Below are positions 53,776 through 63,817 of a stretch of 64,000 nt of DNA, in pieces (within the stretch, counting starts at the first letter, position 1; each line of letters starts with the position of its first letter). Under the pieces are notes generated by a model. It was not told where the DNA came from. It did no database searches and saw only the letters and a program-made list of their open reading frames with translations. The position numbers and the translations under genes are program-made. Source of the stretch: Alcaligenes endophyticus (lineage in GTDB: Bacteria > Pseudomonadota > Gammaproteobacteria > Burkholderiales > Burkholderiaceae_B); assembly GCF_026344035.1 (NCBI RefSeq), contig NZ_JAPKND010000001.1, positions 682,001 through 746,000 on the forward strand. The letters are read 5' to 3'.

Positions 53776-55020
53776 TTATGAAAACCTGTTCGGGGAAAAA
53801 GGCAGTGGGTTCATAAACAAAGTGTCGCCGGTCATCATCTCTGCCAGTAGCTTGCCACATCCCGGGCCTACCGAAAACCCTACATGATTGTGACCAAAGC
53901 AAAACCAAAGACCAGCATGATTTTGCGCTGCTCCTACAATAGGTCGCATATCCGCAAAACACGGACGTGTTCCCATCCATGCTGTGGAGTCCGCGCGCTG
54001 GCCTAGGTCGACGATATCTTTGGCTATCGTTTCCAAGCGTTTTAATTGGACTGGAGTATAAGGGGCATCGCGTGCCGCTAACTCTACTCCTGTCGTCATA
54101 CGTAAGCCTTGCTCCATAGGGGCAAGGACATAGCCATGATCCATATCGGTAACGGGAGTATGGAAAGAATCCGGCCAGCTACTCTTGTAGTGCATATGGT
54201 AGCCACGCTTATCTACCATAGGAAAGCGGTAACCTAAGGGCTCGTAGATCTCTTTAGACCAAGCCCCCAGGGCTACCACTATCTCTTTCGCTTCAATAGA
54301 GGTGCTTGGTGTGGATAGCCTCCATTGATTCGCTTGACCAGTGACATTACGGGCATCCGCACGTATGAACACTCCGCCATTTCTCTCGAACAACGCACCA
54401 TAGGCCTTAACTAAGCTTTCCGGGTTGCTACAAGAGTACGGATCTCTCCAATATAGGCCTCCTTGTAGCTTGTCTACCTTAATCGGAAAACGCGCCGCCA
54501 ATTGCTGACGTTCGATCACATCAAAGTCAAGATTATATTTTTTAGCCATCCCTTGCGCAGCTGCTACCGCCCGCCGGAAGGACTTTTCGCTTCTATACAC
54601 CGTCAACCATCCGGCCGCATGCAGGAGTTTCTGCGCTCCTGCCTCTAAAGCAAGGGCTTGATGCTCTGTCACACAGGTCTCAATCAACGGCAACATATCT
54701 GCACTAATTTGCTCAATAGATTGAGCGCGTGAGTGCCAAGCGTACGAGATTAACCAAGGGAAATGCGTCAAGAGAAACTGTGGGTGGTAGTTAAACCCTC
54801 CAAATTGCTTGGTAATACTGCGCGCAAGCAAGACTGGATCTTTCGGAAAATGGTAAGGGCGGATGCCCGCCCGAACGAGCATTCCAGCATTGCCGCTGCT
54901 CGTCTCCTCTCCTATACCTCGTCGATCTACCAATACAACTTTACGCCCTTTTTTCTGTAAGTGTAGTGCAGCGCTGACACCGATAATTCCCGCTCCAAGT
55001 ACAATGACGTCCGTTTTCAC
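53776..55020 (-). CDS. FAD-dependent D-amino-acid dehydrogenase-like protein (DadA family)
   Basis: A 414-residue FAD enzyme of the DAO family. The FAD loop is GAGIIG (residues 9-14). NAGMLVRAG near 47-55 and the C-terminal GHNHVGFSVGPGCGKLLAEM are typical of DadA-like enzymes, which oxidise D-amino acids or other amines. I use the GTG at 55020, which has AAGGAAA upstream; the longer frame overlaps the PrpD gene. The substrate is unknown. It is the last gene of the cluster and lies 10 bases after the PrpD gene. Confidence 0.85.
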   Translation of the reverse strand: MKTDVIVLGAGIIGVSAALHLQKKGRKVVLVDRRGIGEETSSGNAGMLVRAGIRPYHFPKDPVLLARSITKQFGGFNYHPQFLLTHFPWLISYAWHSRAQSIEQISADMLPLIETCVTEHQALALEAGAQKLLHAAGWLTVYRSEKSFRRAVAAAQGMAKKYNLDFDVIERQQLAARFPIKVDKLQGGLYWRDPYSCSNPESLVKAYGALFERNGGVFIRADARNVTGQANQWRLSTPSTSIEAKEIVVALGAWSKEIYEPLGYRFPMVDKRGYHMHYKSSWPDSFHTPVTDMDHGYVLAPMEQGLRMTTGVELAARDAPYTPVQLKRLETIAKDIVDLGQRADSTAWMGTRPCFADMRPIVGAAQNHAGLWFCFGHNHVGFSVGPGCGKLLAEMMTGDTLFMNPLPFSPNRFS

Positions 55021-55030
55021 AAAGATTTCC

Positions 55031-56494
55031 TTAACGAGTCGCTGAATCCTGGTTAGTGAGGGCGGCACACCACTTCAAAATATCTTTCACCTTGGCCGTG
55101 TCTTCGGTGCGATGGAGTTGTCGATATAACTCTGTGGCGCTATGCCCGATAACCGGTGCCGCACACTCAATGAACTTCTTGTTTAAACTGGCTGAGCTAA
55201 TTGGATTTTTAGGCATACCTGCTGCCGCAAAGACCTCTTCTGAGTGAGAGTCCCCGTTTTTTAGCGTGACAATAACTCTTGCTGCCTCTGGGTAATCTTG
55301 AAACTGTTCTAGTGATACCAGGTTATCGTCCTGATGCAGTCTTACCTTGCTGGCCAAGGCCCTCATCTGTTCATTTGCTAGCCAATCGGTTTTCAGATGT
55401 GCAATAGACACTGTCCCGTCAATAGCAGCCGTCGCTAAGGCAAAGGGCATACTAAATTGAGCCTGTGACGCATTTTCTGGAACGCCATGTTTAAGACATC
55501 CCACCACGAGCGGTGTCCCATAACAAGTGATGTGGTCTATATCCGTGGCATCAAACCGATGCTGTCGTTGTAAAATAAGTAGAGCATCGATTGCCGCCTG
55601 TGTAGCAGAGCAAAGTGGATACTGCTTAAAAGATATACCAGGCGTTACCAGACGATATGGTTGCCCTGGTATCGAGGCAGCCGGCAAGTCACGGGGCAGG
55701 CCTAGTAAGGTTAAGTAGCCATACTGCCCTATATAAGCACCTTTTCCACCGTCCAAACCCTCTTGCACCGCTAGGGCGCACTCCAAGCCAGTCCGTGACG
55801 CTACTCCTGCTAAATGAGCCTTGGCAAGAGAACCATGAACGCTACGCATGCCTGCTGACAGATGTAGAGCGAGTCGAATGGTTTCGGTCAACTGCGTCTT
55901 TGATAGGCCAAGAAGTTTTCCACAAGCGACGGCAGCTCCTACAACGCCTAAAGACGCAGTGGTCCAATGGCCTGTATCATAAGCATGATGACCCAGTGTT
56001 GCACCCAGATATAGCTCTGTCTCCACCCCAGCCACATACGCGAGTAAAAAATCACGATAACTGGCGTTCATTTCTTCGGCCAGTGCTAACAAAGCAGGCA
56101 CCACAATCGTGGAGGGATGAAGCACACCCACAAAGCTTGTGTCATCAAAGTCTAACGCGTGCATGGCTGTGCCATTCAACCACGCCGCCACTGGCATATC
56201 GTATAAATTCGTTTGTCCCAACACGGTTGCTGAGCCGTTGGAGCCGCGATATAGAAGGTGAGAGATCCTTAGGCTAGTTTGAAAGCTTTCATGCTGACTA
56301 CCCGCTAAGCCGACACCAAATGAATCAACCATGCTTTGAATGCAGCGATCAATTAGTTCGGCAGGCAAGTCTTCCCACCTAAGGCTATAGGCCCACTGAC
56401 CCGCTAACACATCAATTTGATCATCCTCCCGTAGAAGTGGTGAGGTACTTTCTAGAGCTTGAGTGATATTATTTTTCTGAAGTAATGGCTGCAT
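55031..56494 (-). CDS. MmgE/PrpD family protein
   Basis: A 487-residue protein of the MmgE/PrpD family, which includes 2-methylcitrate dehydratase, cis-aconitate decarboxylase and iminodisuccinate epimerase. The N-terminal helical domain contains DDTSFVGVLHPSTIVVPALLA (about 110-130) and the C-terminal lid follows FKQYPLCSATQ. The ATG at 56494 follows a GGAGAG site; upstream residues in the longer frame lack support. Given the nearby oxidoreductases the substrate could be an unusual dicarboxylate. Exact function unknown. Confidence 0.85.
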   Translation of the reverse strand: MQPLLQKNNITQALESTSPLLREDDQIDVLAGQWAYSLRWEDLPAELIDRCIQSMVDSFGVGLAGSQHESFQTSLRISHLLYRGSNGSATVLGQTNLYDMPVAAWLNGTAMHALDFDDTSFVGVLHPSTIVVPALLALAEEMNASYRDFLLAYVAGVETELYLGATLGHHAYDTGHWTTASLGVVGAAVACGKLLGLSKTQLTETIRLALHLSAGMRSVHGSLAKAHLAGVASRTGLECALAVQEGLDGGKGAYIGQYGYLTLLGLPRDLPAASIPGQPYRLVTPGISFKQYPLCSATQAAIDALLILQRQHRFDATDIDHITCYGTPLVVGCLKHGVPENASQAQFSMPFALATAAIDGTVSIAHLKTDWLANEQMRALASKVRLHQDDNLVSLEQFQDYPEAARVIVTLKNGDSHSEEVFAAAGMPKNPISSASLNKKFIECAAPVIGHSATELYRQLHRTEDTAKVKDILKWCAALTNQDSATR

Positions 56495-56800
56495 TCGGTA
56501 CACTCTCCATCTGAGTGTTGAGGTTAATTGAACAAAGAAAAGTGTTAGTGCACGCACTATACGAAGACTTGACTATGCCAAGGCCAGTTTGAGAAAAGCT
56601 AATAGTGAGTAGCAGAAACTTTAATCAACGCACTACAGACAGGCGCGCAGACCCTTCAACATTGCGGTGCACAACGTTGAATAGCTAGAGCCGTATTGGT
56701 GGATGAAACGCTTAATGCGTAAAGATAGCTGGCCGCTCAACCTTCGTTACGTTGAGCAGCCAGCCAGAACTGAGCTAGCTCTGGTGAACGAGTGGAACTA
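56495..56800. other. Intergenic region in the catabolic cluster
   Basis: 306 bases between the glyoxalase-like and PrpD genes, both on the minus strand. It contains the hairpin at 56728-56764 and, nearer the PrpD gene, AT-rich sequence that may hold a second promoter. The cluster may therefore be two transcripts. Confidence 0.5.
56728..56764 (-). terminator. Hairpin after the glyoxalase-like gene
   Basis: A 14-base inverted repeat with one mismatch (gctggccgctcaac and gttgagcagccagc) and a 9-base loop, about 37 bases after the glyoxalase-like gene's stop. A weak T-rich stretch follows on the minus strand (TATCTTTA). Partial termination is plausible. Confidence 0.5.
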
Positions 56801-57571
56801 TCATGAAACGAATTTTAATTCGCCGGCTTGGCCAGGCAAATCCTCAGTGCGCTCCCCCGTACTGCCGTAAACCACGACTCGACCAGGGCGCTCTGCAGTC
56901 TCTGCATAGCGCTCTAGACCCGTGTTTTCTGGGCGCATGTATTGAATAATCGCGTTACCACAATCAAGGCGTAGGACGCCATTGATCAACTGTACGCGTG
57001 CATCGCCTAAAAGACGTGCATAGAGAGGCTGCAAGCTTTCAGGATGGCTACATGGCACAACGACTTCTTGTAAGCCTTGGGCATCATTAGCATGAGTCAT
57101 CATGTCATCCCGCCAGATCCACTGAGGCGTGACATGCTCAATGAGCATAATTTCTTGAATGTCACTCTCTTGATCCGGGCAAAGAATACTAGCAAGCTTG
57201 AAGGTAATCTGTTCGTCTGTACCGTTCACCTCAATGGCACGTGAAAACTCAAAGCTTTCTTTAATGGTGAGCCCAGCGGCGATCGCTTGCATCACTGCCT
57301 CGTCACGATTGTTAACGCGCAGCAAGGCGGCATTCACACCGGCGTCTACGGTGTGGCGAAAAACCTCACCTTTAGCGATGGGGCCTGAGATAGCAATATA
57401 AGTACCATCTTGAAATGCAACAGCACATGAGGCGACACCTTCTGTACGGTTGACGCTAGGCGGCGCAATTTGAAAACCCAGCTTGTTCCAGTCTGTCCAA
57501 ATATCCATAATATTGGATACTCTAAGGTCGACATGATCAAGCCCTGTAATGGCGGCTACTGGAAATTTCAT
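56801..57571 (-). CDS. Glyoxalase/VOC-superfamily protein
   Basis: A 256-residue protein of the glyoxalase-like (VOC) superfamily. It starts ITGLDHVDLRVSNI, the usual first strand, with a histidine that could bind metal. The second module starts near ECGLQEVVVPCSHPES. Two VOC modules fit this length. It is placed three bases after the FAD dehydrogenase gene, so the two are cotranscribed. The substrate is unknown. Confidence 0.75.
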   Translation of the reverse strand: MKFPVAAITGLDHVDLRVSNIMDIWTDWNKLGFQIAPPSVNRTEGVASCAVAFQDGTYIAISGPIAKGEVFRHTVDAGVNAALLRVNNRDEAVMQAIAAGLTIKESFEFSRAIEVNGTDEQITFKLASILCPDQESDIQEIMLIEHVTPQWIWRDDMMTHANDAQGLQEVVVPCSHPESLQPLYARLLGDARVQLINGVLRLDCGNAIIQYMRPENTGLERYAETAERPGRVVVYGSTGERTEDLPGQAGELKFVS

Positions 57572-57573
57572 CC

Positions 57574-59268
57574 TTATCCCTTTTTCATTAATGTATCGCG
57601 AACAGAGAAGTCAGTGCGATCGATTGCGTGATCTGCTGCAACCATTGCAGCAACTAAAGCAGGTGGAATGGTGGCCGCGGCAGCCACAGAAATAGGCCCA
57701 TTCAGGGCAGCCGAAGCATTCCCTGCAACATAAAGCCCTTGGATGACACTGCCATCATTGGCGATTGCTTGGCTATGTTGATTAATACGGATGCCGCCTT
57801 TGGTACCCACAGAAGAACGGCTATTTTTATAAGCGTAAAATGGGGGTTTTTCGATGGTTCCCAACGTATGATGCGGCAACCGGTGGTCGCCAAAATAATG
57901 GTCGTATGCACCCTCGCCACGCTGAAAGTCATCGTCTTTACCTTTTTGGGCAAACTGATTGAAACGATCAATCGTGGACTGCAGTACATCTGCTGGTACA
58001 TTAATTTTGTTTGCCAAGGCTTTGATCGAGTCTGCTTTAATTAGCCACTCTGGATCCTCTTGCCCAGGATACAAGCTCATTAATATGGGATACCGCTGCC
58101 TGAACTGATTGTCTAAAATGGTCCATGACGTCAGGTTCGCTTGCTCTCCAGACTCGGAATCCACCGCATAAAAAGCATTCGCACTATTTTGTGCGCTTTC
58201 GTTAACAAATCGTTTGCCTTTACTGTTTACCCATAACATGTGTGGCCAGATGCGATCTCCGGTAAGCCAGGTGCCTATTTTTTTGCCTTCGTACGGTTTA
58301 GCCCCTGGCAACACCTTACCCGGTAGGTACCAAGCCTCGTCCATATGAGCAAGCTCAGCATCCACCTGTTTTGCAAAGTGAATGTGATCGCCCTGATTCA
58401 CGGGGGGTGTCATGGTCTCTTCGATTGTGCCAGGCAGGTATTCTTTCATCAGCTCTATGTTGTGGTCGAACCCACCAGACCCAATCAACACCCCTTGCTT
58501 AGCGTGAAACTCAAAGTGTCCCGCTGGTGATTGCCCCGCCACACCGCAAACTTTCCCGTCTTGGAATACAAGCCGCTGCACTTTATGCTCAAGCTTGAAC
58601 GTCACGCCCATGCGTAAGCAGGCCTCTAGCATCCCCAACACAAACGCATACCCCATGCCCACCTTGCCTTGCCAGCGGCGGAAAAGTATCCGCATACCCA
58701 TGCGCAGTTTTGCTGCACGAGTGAAAAGAAAAGGGATACGCATGGAATCAAAATCACGATATCGGAGGTGCACGGTCAAACCGGGAGGGCGCCGCACCTG
58801 ATTGTTGAATACTCCTAAATCAGGAATTTTGAGTAGATCAGTTCCAATGTGGCGCTTACACGTGCCCTCAGGCCACTCGCCAAAGCTATCAGGATACCGC
58901 GTCGGAAAAAATCGCACGGCGGTACGCTGCTCTATATACTCAACAACCTCATTGATTCTATCGAAAAACACACTCCATCGAGGATCGTCTGCCCTATCAC
59001 CCAAGCAACGCTTCACATAAGCTTCAGCTCGCTGGCGAGAGTCCGCGTCGGGGCCTTGCCGTGCCCAACGGTTAAACGGAACCCAAAGATTGGCGCCAGA
59101 AAATGACGTCGTTCCACCTAGGAGATCTGTTGCTTCTAGCACTAATACGCGGGCACCTCGATCGGCCGCACGCAAAGCCCCCATCAGCCCAGCCGCTCCC
59201 GACCCAATACAGATAAAGTCATAAGACGTGGTTTCAATATCGTCTTTATTTACGTCTTTCTGAGTCAT
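57574..59268 (-). CDS. FAD-dependent dehydrogenase, KstD/fumarate-reductase family
   Basis: A 564-residue flavoprotein. The FAD loop is GSGAAG (residues 22-27), with GGTTSFSGANLWVP near 51-64 and a C-terminal GLYVAGNASAALNG. The family covers 3-oxosteroid 1-dehydrogenases and fumarate-reductase flavoprotein-like enzymes, which insert or remove C=C bonds. There is no signal peptide. The true substrate is not visible, and no other steroid genes are nearby, so a steroid role is not supported. Confidence 0.8.
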   Translation of the reverse strand: MTQKDVNKDDIETTSYDFICIGSGAAGLMGALRAADRGARVLVLEATDLLGGTTSFSGANLWVPFNRWARQGPDADSRQRAEAYVKRCLGDRADDPRWSVFFDRINEVVEYIEQRTAVRFFPTRYPDSFGEWPEGTCKRHIGTDLLKIPDLGVFNNQVRRPPGLTVHLRYRDFDSMRIPFLFTRAAKLRMGMRILFRRWQGKVGMGYAFVLGMLEACLRMGVTFKLEHKVQRLVFQDGKVCGVAGQSPAGHFEFHAKQGVLIGSGGFDHNIELMKEYLPGTIEETMTPPVNQGDHIHFAKQVDAELAHMDEAWYLPGKVLPGAKPYEGKKIGTWLTGDRIWPHMLWVNSKGKRFVNESAQNSANAFYAVDSESGEQANLTSWTILDNQFRQRYPILMSLYPGQEDPEWLIKADSIKALANKINVPADVLQSTIDRFNQFAQKGKDDDFQRGEGAYDHYFGDHRLPHHTLGTIEKPPFYAYKNSRSSVGTKGGIRINQHSQAIANDGSVIQGLYVAGNASAALNGPISVAAAATIPPALVAAMVAADHAIDRTDFSVRDTLMKKG

Positions 59269-59287
59269 ATCGTTTCCTGTCAGCGCA

Positions 59288-59312
59288 ACACTGGTACCTT
59301 AGGTACCAGTGT
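59288..59312. repeat. Perfect hairpin between livK and the FAD dehydrogenase gene
   Basis: A perfect 11-base inverted repeat (acactggtacc, loop tta, ggtaccagtgt) lies in the 67-base gap. The minus-strand transcript passes through it into the FAD gene. There is no T-run, so it is more likely an mRNA-stabilising or attenuating hairpin that keeps binding protein expression higher than that of the enzyme genes. Confidence 0.6.
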
Positions 59313-59335
59313 CCTTCCTCATCAGTGATCTAGGA

Positions 59336-60460
59336 TTAGTCAACCAACACTTGTTTTCCGTCTTTAATCTGGAGAACAAATCCACCATACTCAGGCAAAC
59401 GTTGGTCATTAATACTAAAGTTGCCATTACCTAGAACAACAGGAAAATCTTTTATTTTTCCAAGCGCTTGGGTCAATGACGCTCTGTCTGGGTTATCGCC
59501 TGCCAGTCGGACAGCTTCTGCTGCAAGCTGCATTTCTGTGTAGCCAACAGCCGCCCACATATCCGGATCCTCTTTATAACGAGCGCGGTAACTTTCCACG
59601 AACTTCTTATTCAAGTCGGAATCCCCGCCAATAAAGTAATCCGATACATAGACAGTACCTTCTACCGCTTTACCGCCTACTTTCAGAAACTGCGGCGAGG
59701 CCATACTTGGGGTGCCTACAAACAAGGTTTTAGGGTCAATGCCCGCTTGGCGCGACTGAATGATGACGTTTGCACTTAACTCTGGAGTGCTGGCCAACAC
59801 AATAGCATCCGCATTTCTTGATGCCAGCTTAGTCGCCAAGGCAAGAAAGTCAGTGTCGGATCCCAATACACCTTCTTCGGAAATAGTTTTTATTCCTTGG
59901 CTTTCAAGGTGATTTTTTACGGCGTCTTTTTGTGCTACGTAGGATTCGTTATCTCGATTAAACACATAAATAACGGACTTAATATCGCCACGCTTAGCGA
60001 TGTAATCGGCAACCGGTAGCATAATCGTGGCGGGCGTTGCAATCACTTTAAAAATGTACTCTCCTGCAGTGGTTACATTACCCGAGGCAGGCGATAAAAA
60101 CGGTAGTTTGTTTTCTGTCGAAATCGGCGCTGCTGCCAGCGTCTCCACGGTAGAGGTCAAGCCAATAATTAACGCAGCATTGTCCCGTTGCGCTAAGCGG
60201 TTGCTCAAGGTAATGGCTTGATTACGCTCACTTTGCGTATCTTCAATAATAATTTTTAGATTGTCATTACCGCTTGCCTTCAGCTCCTCAAGTGCGAGCT
60301 CTAAGCCGTTGCGCTGCAACGCCCCTGCAAAAGCATAAATACCTGTGGTCGCTAATGGCACCCCAATCACTACGGGAGCAGCCATCGACGAGCTTGCTGC
60401 ACCTAAACCGGTCGCAGCAACCGCGATGATAGCGGTAAGGTTTTTCATCATAGTTTTCAT
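59336..60460 (-). CDS. livK: Branched-chain amino acid-type ABC transporter binding protein (LivK-like)
   Basis: A 374-residue periplasmic binding protein of the Leu/Ile/Val family. The signal peptide ends near residue 27 (LGAASSSMA). The start VVIGVPLATTGIYAFAGALQRNG is typical, and the rest is the usual two-lobe fold. It follows the two ATPase genes. The ligand may be a small organic acid, not an amino acid, as is common in this family. Confidence 0.88.
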   Translation of the reverse strand: MKTMMKNLTAIIAVAATGLGAASSSMAAPVVIGVPLATTGIYAFAGALQRNGLELALEELKASGNDNLKIIIEDTQSERNQAITLSNRLAQRDNAALIIGLTSTVETLAAAPISTENKLPFLSPASGNVTTAGEYIFKVIATPATIMLPVADYIAKRGDIKSVIYVFNRDNESYVAQKDAVKNHLESQGIKTISEEGVLGSDTDFLALATKLASRNADAIVLASTPELSANVIIQSRQAGIDPKTLFVGTPSMASPQFLKVGGKAVEGTVYVSDYFIGGDSDLNKKFVESYRARYKEDPDMWAAVGYTEMQLAAEAVRLAGDNPDRASLTQALGKIKDFPVVLGNGNFSINDQRLPEYGGFVLQIKDGKQVLVD

Positions 60461-60504
60461 GGTTATCTCCTGAATAAATTATTGTTTTGACGGGCAAGTA
60501 TTCA

Positions 60505-61224
60505 TTACGCGCTCGTCTCATGCCCTAGGTAATAATCCTGCACCGTCGGATCATTGGCCAGCTCTGAGCTATTTCCTTCGTAAACGCAACGCCCCCCCTC
60601 AAGAATGTATGTGTAGTCTGAATACTCAAGCGCTTTTTTGGCATTTTGCTCAATCAATAGAACGGTCAAGCCTTTCAATTGAAGCTCCTTTAAGGTCTGA
60701 AATACTTGGTTCACGATGATAGGGGCGAGCCCTAAGCTAGGCTCATCCAGCAGTAACAGTTTGGGGCGCGCCATCAGGGCGCGTCCGATCGCCAGCATTT
60801 GTTGCTGACCGCCGCTCAGAGAGCCGCCAAATTGAAGCCGTTTCTCTTTGAGAATTGGAAATAAACGGTAAACGGTTTCGATGTCCACATCGCCTTGAGC
60901 ACGTCGATCACCCAACGCCAGCCGTCCTACTTCCAAGTTTTCCTCTACGGTAAGAGGGCCAAGAATTTGACGTCCTTCTGGCACATGAAGTAAACCGCTT
61001 CTAGCGATTTTATGGGCGGGTAGGCCAACGATGTTCGTAGACTGAAACTCGATCGTCCCCTGTCTGGGCCGCAACACCCCACTAATCGTATTCAACAAGG
61101 TAGTCTTGCCTGCTCCATTAGGACCTATCAGAGCGACAATTTTTCCTTCTGGTACATGCAGGCTTACCTCTCTAAGCGCTTTAATGCCTGCATAGGCAGT
61201 GGTTAATTGATTAATTTTTAGCAT
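60505..61224 (-). CDS. livF: ABC transporter ATPase LivF
   Basis: A 239-residue ATPase. Walker A is GPNGAGKTTLL, the signature is LSGGQQQML, and Walker B is LLLLDEPSLGLAP. Size fits LivF. It follows livG by two bases. Confidence 0.94.
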   Translation of the reverse strand: MLKINQLTTAYAGIKALREVSLHVPEGKIVALIGPNGAGKTTLLNTISGVLRPRQGTIEFQSTNIVGLPAHKIARSGLLHVPEGRQILGPLTVEENLEVGRLALGDRRAQGDVDIETVYRLFPILKEKRLQFGGSLSGGQQQMLAIGRALMARPKLLLLDEPSLGLAPIIVNQVFQTLKELQLKGLTVLLIEQNAKKALEYSDYTYILEGGRCVYEGNSSELANDPTVQDYYLGHETSA

Positions 61225-61226
61225 TG

Positions 61227-61979
61227 TTATTCTCCCAGATAAGCCGTAATGACAGCTGGGTCGTTAAGTACATCTGCTGGAGATCCCTGGGCAATTTGCT
61301 GACCAACATCCAGTGCATAAACATAATCACTTAATGCTTGCATGAACCGCAGATTGTGCTCGACCAGAATAATTCCCAAGCCATCATTGACGAGATCTTT
61401 GAAGATCCGACCCAACTCCAATGCTTCAACGTCATTCATCCCTGCCACTGGCTCATCGAGCAGTAATAAAGAAGGGACGCTAGCCAAGGCGCGCATCATT
61501 TCCACGCGTCGCTGATGACCGTATGACAACTCTCCAGCAGGAAGGTCAGCATACTGCGTCATATCAAAGCGCTCCAAAAGCTCATCCACCTGTGACTCTT
61601 GGCCTTTAAACTCTTTCACTGCTGAAGGCAACCCAAACAACTGAGCCATTAAACCCGCTTGGCCATGCCGATAACATCCCACGACAATGTTGTCGCGTAC
61701 GGATGTCTCGTTCAGCAGGCGAATATTCTGAAATGTGCGAGCACACCCCATCGCGGCAATTTCATGAGGCTCCAGAGTCGTGACATCTCGCCCATTAAAA
61801 TGAACGGTGCCAGTCTGCGCTGCCAGCATGCCAGTAATGATGTTGATCAGTGTGGTTTTGCCGGCACCGTTAGGGCCCATGATCCCTGTAATTTTTCCAG
61901 CAGGAGCATCCAATGAAACATTGGTTAACGCTGCTACACCACCAAAGTTAATAGAGATTTTGTTCAAACTAAGCAACAT
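61227..61979 (-). CDS. livG: ABC transporter ATPase LivG
   Basis: A 250-residue ATPase with GPNGAGKTTLI (Walker A), LSYGHQRRVEM (signature) and LLLLDEPVAGMN (Walker B). It starts 11 bases inside the livM end. Size and the LivG-type C-terminus (AYLGE) fit. Confidence 0.94.
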   Translation of the reverse strand: MLLSLNKISINFGGVAALTNVSLDAPAGKITGIMGPNGAGKTTLINIITGMLAAQTGTVHFNGRDVTTLEPHEIAAMGCARTFQNIRLLNETSVRDNIVVGCYRHGQAGLMAQLFGLPSAVKEFKGQESQVDELLERFDMTQYADLPAGELSYGHQRRVEMMRALASVPSLLLLDEPVAGMNDVEALELGRIFKDLVNDGLGIILVEHNLRFMQALSDYVYALDVGQQIAQGSPADVLNDPAVITAYLGE

Positions 61980-62856
61980 GGCGAACCTCCTTGGGCTGAG
62001 GCGCAGGCTTACGTTTTCTAAGAATGTTACGCAACTTGAATATGGCAGTGTCTACCAGGCCTTCTTGAAAATAAATCATGACTAAAATCAGAACGGCACC
62101 TTGAATCAAGGTCCTATACTCCGCCAAGGGACGGGCCAACTCGGGCAGAATCGTCATAATCACTGCCCCCACTAATGGACCAATAATCGTCGAACGCCCC
62201 CCCAGAACCACGAAGACAAGAATGCCAACTAACATTGGAAAGCCAAAGTCATCGGGAGTAATAGCGTAATTTCGATAGGCCATGAATGCGCCCATTACTC
62301 CGGCTATAGCACCGCTCATGATGAAACACAGCGTTTGGTATCGCGTCACTGAAATAGCCAGCGAAACAGCCACTGCTTCGTCTTGCCGTAGCGTGTCAAA
62401 AACACGCCCCATGCCATTACGGTTAATGGATATAAAAACGTAAATTAAACAGGCTAGAAAAGCAAAAATATGCCAAGTTTCTGCAAGCCTTGGTATGGCG
62501 GTTAATCCGGCCGCGCCACCAGTGATAGGCTCTGCATACAGATTCAAAGACATCACAATTTGTACAAAAGCTAAGGTAGCAATCGCTTGGAAAATGCCAC
62601 GTAACCGCGCCAAAGGAACAGCTAGTATCGCTCCCGCAAGGCCTCCAGCCAGCAACGCGATGAATAACCCCAACCACAGCCCTACCCCGGCACGCATGGT
62701 CAAAATAGCGGCCGTGTAAGCACCAATGGCCGCAAATCCCGCGCTGGCCAGTGAAAAAACCCCGGCACGCAAGACAATGTACTGGCTTAACGCTAAGCCA
62801 CAATTAATTAAAATAAAGTCGAATAATGGCCTATAGGCATAAAATAAATCGATCAT
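61969..62856 (-). CDS. livM: ABC transporter permease LivM
   Basis: A 295-residue membrane permease with about nine helices. The typical segment VLGGRSTIIGPLVGAVI occurs near residue 215. It starts inside the last codons of livH (ATGA overlap). Confidence 0.92.
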   Translation of the reverse strand: MIDLFYAYRPLFDFILINCGLALSQYIVLRAGVFSLASAGFAAIGAYTAAILTMRAGVGLWLGLFIALLAGGLAGAILAVPLARLRGIFQAIATLAFVQIVMSLNLYAEPITGGAAGLTAIPRLAETWHIFAFLACLIYVFISINRNGMGRVFDTLRQDEAVAVSLAISVTRYQTLCFIMSGAIAGVMGAFMAYRNYAITPDDFGFPMLVGILVFVVLGGRSTIIGPLVGAVIMTILPELARPLAEYRTLIQGAVLILVMIYFQEGLVDTAIFKLRNILRKRKPAPQPKEVRHVA

Positions 62857-63752
62857 TTTCGTGCCACCCTCGCATCTGCCTGGAAACCACCAAAGAGTCC
62901 TGTGGGTTTGAATAGCAATGCTAAAAATAGAATTGAGAATATGATGGTGTTACTCAGGCCGCTGGGTAAAAAAGCCAGCGACATGGTTTGAACCACGCCA
63001 AGGAATAAGCCAGCCAGTACAGCGCCAACAATGCTACCCATACCACCCAAGACGACAACCACAAACCCAAGCAACAAATACGGTTCACCCATCAAGAAGT
63101 GCACGGAGTTAAAGGCCAGCCCAATAATGACGCCTGCAGCTCCAGCCAGTGCACCTGAAATAAAGAATGTCAGCACGTAAATCATGTTTGGGTTAACGCC
63201 CAGCAAGGACGCTGTTTTCTCCGACACCGCGACGGCGCGGACCTGTCGCCCGAAGTCGGTTTTATACATGAAGTAAAACAAGGCAAGAACGAGCAACACA
63301 ACGCTGGCAACGATGACTAGTTGCAGCAAGCTGATGCGTATGCCTAAAAACTGATAGAACACTATCGGGAAAGTATCGAAAGGAAAGCGCATCACTTTAG
63401 TACTGGAGACCTGCTGCGCCAGACTCGTTAAGATCAACGCCGCTCCTATGCTGGCAACCATGGTCGAGAATTCGGTTGCATTACGTTTCCGTAAGGGGCG
63501 CATGACCAGAATCTCTAGTATCACGGCCACCGCACCACCGCCAACCATTGCTAACAAGAAGGCCAGCCACAATGGTGTTCCTAACTCTGTAATCGCGTAT
63601 AACGCGCTAAACGTTCCCCACGTAAAGACGGCGCCGTGCGCAAGATTTATGCTCCGCAGCACACCGAAAACTAAAGTAAAACCTAAAGCGAACAAGGCTA
63701 AAACACTGCCTATCACTAAGCCGTTTATTAGCTGTTGTAAAACAAGGAGCAT
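62853..63752 (-). CDS. livH: ABC transporter permease LivH
   Basis: A 299-residue permease. The start (QQLINGLVIGSVLALFALG) and the later VVVVLGGMGSIVGAVLAGL are standard for LivH. It is the first of the transporter genes and follows the dipeptidase gene by 65 bases. Confidence 0.93.
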   Translation of the reverse strand: MLLVLQQLINGLVIGSVLALFALGFTLVFGVLRSINLAHGAVFTWGTFSALYAITELGTPLWLAFLLAMVGGGAVAVILEILVMRPLRKRNATEFSTMVASIGAALILTSLAQQVSSTKVMRFPFDTFPIVFYQFLGIRISLLQLVIVASVVLLVLALFYFMYKTDFGRQVRAVAVSEKTASLLGVNPNMIYVLTFFISGALAGAAGVIIGLAFNSVHFLMGEPYLLLGFVVVVLGGMGSIVGAVLAGLFLGVVQTMSLAFLPSGLSNTIIFSILFLALLFKPTGLFGGFQADARVARK

Positions 63753-63817
63753 GGCTCATCCTTTGTCTCGTGACATCATTATTATTAAAACGTTATCGAA
63801 GTAGTTGGAATCTATGG

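Noticed and set aside
57574-59268. Steroid degradation gene
   Set aside because: The flavoprotein family includes steroid dehydrogenases, but no other steroid genes are present, so only the broad family is called.
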